Shown: in pieces, positions 60,542 to 64,000 of the stretch
How positions within the stretch are numbered: position 1 is the first letter of the stretch
Layout: each line of letters begins with the position of its first letter
Source: Primulina eburnea
Lineage: Eukaryota; Streptophyta; Magnoliopsida; Lamiales; Gesneriaceae
Reading direction: 5' to 3'
NCBI RefSeq assembly: GCF_022965805.1
Contig: NC_133101.1
Location: forward strand, 20,989,054-21,053,053
Length of the DNA: 64,000 nt
Position numbers and translations under genes: made by a program
Notes under the pieces: generated by a model
What the model saw: the letters and a program-made list of their open reading frames with translations, nothing else
What the model was told of the DNA's origin: nothing
Database searches by the model: none

Positions 60542-61880
60542 TGATATAGGTGGATTTTACTTGTTTTTCACATCATGTTTTGTCCCATTCTGTTGCATTT
60601 ATAGTTTAGATTGCATGCATTTTGTCACATTTTAGTTTATATTATGTTTTATTATTAATCATATGTCTCGGTGTGAAAATGCAGGAGATTCATGCAAAAA
60701 TGAAGAAAAAAGGAATTAGTTGCGAAAGCCATCCGCCCGGGCGCTCCAAGGTGTGATAAAAATTCGAGATTTGCGAGAATCATCCGCCCGGGCGGAAACT
60801 TATGTCCGCCCGGGCGCGCCAAAGAAGAAAGAAAAGATAAAATCTGCGCAAGCCATCCGCCCAGGCGGAAACTTATGTCCTTCCGGGCGCGTCTGTAATT
60901 TTGGAAAAAATTTTGGACGATTCCTTTCCTTATTTTCTTAAGGTGGATGATATGGTAGGTGGTGGAGGCACGAAATTAGGGATTTTTCTTGATCATTATT
61001 CAGCAGCCAAGGAGCCAAGGAAGGGAGTACGCGCTTGGATTGAAGATTCGAAGATTTCCGAGCACCGTTCTTCGAGTTTTTCATCAAATCTATTATTTCT
61101 AATTTAGTTTCTATCTTTTAACAATTGTTTTGCTGATTTCAATCATGAATTCTAGTAGCTAAACTTTATTATTTGTTGGGATTTAAGGGGATCATATCCT
61201 AAACTTTGATCTAATTAATTTATATTTCGATTGTTGCATTATTCTTGATTATACTACTGTGTTATCGTGTTGTGAGAGCGTAGCTAACTTTGACAATGTT
61301 TTTATATTGCGAGTGAGTTCGAGAGAATAACTTGTGATAGGAACAAGTAGTATAATCCGTGGATCCACAATTTACATAGATATATGAAATTGGATACGCG
61401 CCGATAGTCATAGTCCTAAGGATCGAAAACTAAGGGATTCCATAAATGCAATTCATTCTTGATAAATAATTAAAGACATTTAGTTACTTCATTGAGTAGA
61501 ATTAGTTTGGCATAGCTCGAGAGAGTGTGTTCCATTGAATAGGAAATCTTGTCGGAAGCATACAAACATTATCGAATGAATTAATAAATTAACGAGGGGT
61601 AGGTGAACCGATATTCCCAACAAATTCATTTCTCATTGAATTTTAATCAACTATTTTAGATATTATATTTCATTATCTAATACTTGAATCATTTTATTTG
61701 CATGTTTATTTGAGTATAGTAGCAATAAAACAATCAACCAATTTTCGTTGCTAAAGATTTAATAACTGAAAATAATAATTGTCAAATACAGTCTTCAGTG
61801 GGACGATACTCGTACTCACGTACATTATATTATTACTTGACATCGTGCACTTGCGATTAAGTTTTGAGCATACAAAATCA
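60542..61880 (+). repeat. 3' LTR of Athila copy 2
   Basis: 1,339 bp from TGATATAGGTGG to TACAAAATCA (TGAT...ATCA ends), following the PPT. It carries palindromes at 60732-60744, 60783-60796, 60804-60817 and 60855-60868. It ends with acatcgtgcacttgcgatt, typical of Athila LTR ends. No 5' LTR is present for comparison. Confidence 0.85.
60725..60895. repeat. Palindromic tandem array in the 3' LTR of Athila copy 2
   Basis: Copies of catccgcccgggcg(ga) near 60730, 60781 and 60853, two of them followed by aacttatgtccgcccgggcgcg-like partners. Motif and the linked ttatgtccgcc partner match the spacer array at 57760-57915. Confidence 0.9.
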
Positions 61881-62526
61881 TATTTTTATTGAGGATTCCA
61901 CAGTGCAAGTTTTGCTCGATCACTGTGCAAGAAATTCTATAATTCGTTTTAAAATTTGGACCGGAGTTCCGGTTTCAATTCGAATTAACCCGAAACTCAA
62001 CCAAATCTTTCTAAACTTAAACCATGCCTTAATTGTACCCTAGCATCCCTTAAACCACATAGAACAGACCACTTAAGTCCCTCGAGCATGACAAAAAAGT
62101 TGCTGGAATCTATGCACTCTGGCGGCTTAACCCTAGTGGCGCACCCAAACAAATATCTCAAGCCTACACCTATCCAACCAGGACCAAACTCGAACCAAAC
62201 TAGACTAGGCCACGTAGGACCACCACTACTATACCCTTGTGCACTTGACTGGACCCTCCAGACCGAGCCATGAACGCAAGGATGCAACACCTCCCGAATT
62301 CGACTCCTCACGCAACGACCCGCCACAGCTCGCCCTTAACCTTACGAACCAGCCTAGCACCGACCCCTCAGGACCCTGACTCAGACTCTCCAATGGATGA
62401 ACCAAGGCTTGGAGCATGCCTGCACACAGTCGTCGCGACTCAACCCCTTACCGAACCATCCCAAGCCCTAAAACCATGACACCCGATCGGCCCTTGCATG
62501 TTTTTATCTCAAAAGCCGACCTTCTA
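61881..62526. other. LTR-like DNA right of Athila copy 2
   Basis: Contains ggaccggagttccggtttc (a palindromic segment) and gene-poor sequence of the style of Ty3/gypsy LTRs. It may be the other half of the LTR fragment at 53164-53475 into which copy 2 inserted. Frames here are short and not convincing. Confidence 0.45.
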
Positions 62527-64000
62527 TAGAGGCCCGTATTTCGTATTTGAAAATTTGCGGAATAATTTAAAATTTTCCGTTAAAAGTAAATATCTTGCCT
62601 CATTCATAAAATAAATTGATAAAAAGTTTTAAATGTCAAAATTGCAGCGGAAGTAAATACTGTTTCAAAACAATCACTTAAAAATATTTCAACAAGAAAA
62701 AATGAGTTTGAGCATAAAAATGATAAATAAATTGAATCATGAGGTCCTCGGGTTCCTACTACTGCCGACCTTAGCTAGCTCACTGGTCCCTGCCCTCGGT
62801 CTCGACCTCATCAGTACCTAGAACAATCAAGTCTAGTGAGTCTAAAGACTCAACATGCATATAACATGGATAACAAGTAAATATATCATAAATACTCGGC
62901 ATACGTAAAAATGTCGTATCGTAAAACGTAACGTGAAAATCGTGTCATGAATAATTATAAACACGTGCATAACTGAAATTCGTACATAAAATGTTTGCTC
63001 GATAGACCCCTGTCATAAAATAGCATATATAATTTTCTGTAGAGATAATGTTCTACACGAGTGGCCCATAACATAACATGAATCGTCTTATCAGACTAAA
63101 CCATAGTATACTGGGCGGTAGAGATCATCACAGCCCTTGGGCTGGATATACGTACCCATACATGAACATGAACCGGTGGTAAGTCACCGGGTGAAGTAAT
63201 AATCCCATAAGCTGAATCCCATAAGCGTGAGGTGGCCACAAGACATATCGCATATATCTCAAAAATAAACTTTTTCTATTTTTACGCACGTAATATAATT
63301 AAATTCCTGTGTTATTTTACCAATTGAGTTGGATCGTTCCCAGTCTCGTTGAAACCTAATTTTAACGTGATAAACAGGCAATTAAACTCAACTTGACCAA
63401 CATATCATAACCGAACAAAAAACGAGACAATTACGCCCAACAAACTTAGTATCTAACCATGACTTCGTACCAACCCGAACCAACATCGAACCATCATTTA
63501 GTCACGATTAAAATACACCTAAAATGATTAAAAATGTATACCAAGGGCTGTAATACACGAAAATGGTGCATGGAGGCCAAAATCATGAAACGCTCTTTCG
63601 AGAGTCACTTTGGCACATTGCACCGTAAATTCTTGTACGACCTCTAAACTTAACCAAATCACGAACGGCCAAAAACATGACCTTCCTAACTCAATTAGGT
63701 ACTGTACAGTCCAAGCCCATAGGCTAAAAGCCAAACAAGAACTCGTACGTGACCTCTGAACCGCAGCAAAGTTGCTGTAAAATTCCAGCAGCAGCAACTG
63801 TGCTTGCATCGCTTCGTTTACGAGGCTATTGGGGCTTGAACCGCCAACCAGAGCCTCTTCCCAAAATCCTAAGGTGTGATTTGAACTATGGCTAAGGGCC
63901 CTAGGCCAACCACAATCCAAACCAACACCTACGACAAATCTGAAGCTCCACCCGACATGCCATTGAGCACGCGTGGGGTGTATTACTTCACTTGTTGTCT
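62527..64000 (-). repeat. LTR-like sequence (Tekay/Del-like), cut by the window edge
   Basis: Minus-strand end GAAATACGGGCCTCTATA near 62525. It shares the tagtgagtctaaagactcaac segment (62837-62858) with solo LTRs a and b, where it precedes the same gataacaagta. The 5' end lies beyond 64000. No gene; a 130-codon frame at 63528-63920 has no recognisable domain. Confidence 0.5.

Larger units (their letters stand above)
53476..61880 (+). mobile_element. Athila-type Ty3/gypsy retrotransposon, copy 2 (5'-truncated)
   Basis: Order on the plus strand: C-terminal gag, pol, palindrome-bearing spacer, ORF3, noncoding tail with a purine tract, PPT and 3' LTR. The 5' LTR, primer site and most of gag are absent. 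It differs from copy 1 by roughly a third of pol residues on inspection, so it is another subfamily. Stops and frameshifts occur in gag, pol and ORF3. Confidence 0.9.

Noticed and set aside
53164..61885. Clean target duplication for Athila copy 2 (tatttt on both sides)
   Set aside because: tattttta near 53464 and tattttta at 61881 look alike, but the left end has no LTR, so the match in AT-rich DNA is likely chance.

Overview
This is a nuclear segment of a flowering plant, probably a eudicot (Lamiales is only a guess from repeat style). Two intact-looking genes sit on a small island at about 17.2-21.3 kb: a six-exon PRP38-type splicing factor on the plus strand, and a convergent single-exon plant gene of unknown function on the minus strand. 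Almost everything else is transposable element, mostly broken and deeply nested. I saw no tRNA genes, CRISPR arrays, bacterial genes or organellar inserts.

Layout. 1-10,559: a decayed Athila-type Ty3/gypsy element on the minus strand (5' LTR, tRNA-Asp primer site, gag, pol, an extra ORF3; its 3' LTR lies beyond base 1). 10.6-17.2 kb: unassigned repeat-like DNA, a ~103-bp tandem array, an LTR-like stretch, AT-rich DNA and a MITE. 17.2-21.3 kb: the gene pair. 21.5-23.7 kb: AT-rich DNA with a 589-bp hAT-type MITE. From 23.7 kb to at least 49.9 kb: a Tat-lineage Ty3/gypsy element whose reverse transcriptase is split by a PIF/Harbinger DNA transposon (25,602-41,169, TAA target duplication). That transposon carries a Myb/SANT-like ORF, a DDE transposase, a possible GRF-like zinc-finger ORF, a copia-like non-autonomous retroelement and two solo LTRs. 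Downstream the Tat element holds a solo LTR, which holds a TRIM, which holds a Cassandra element with 5S-rRNA-like LTRs; a second TRIM and another solo LTR (49,945-52,873, perfect 5-bp target duplication) follow. 53.5-61.9 kb: a second, 5'-truncated Athila-type element on the plus strand with pol, ORF3, polypurine tract and 3' LTR. 61.9-64 kb: further LTR-like DNA.

The strongest unexplained signal is an arrangement shared by the two Athila-type elements. Each has a tandem array of GC-rich palindromes in its LTR and a second array of the same repeat in the spacer between pol and ORF3. The palindrome sequence differs completely between the elements, but the two locations are the same. This suggests a recurrent structural or promoter-like device attached to ORF3. 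No coding capacity of the retroelements is intact: gag, pol and ORF3 all carry stops or frameshifts.
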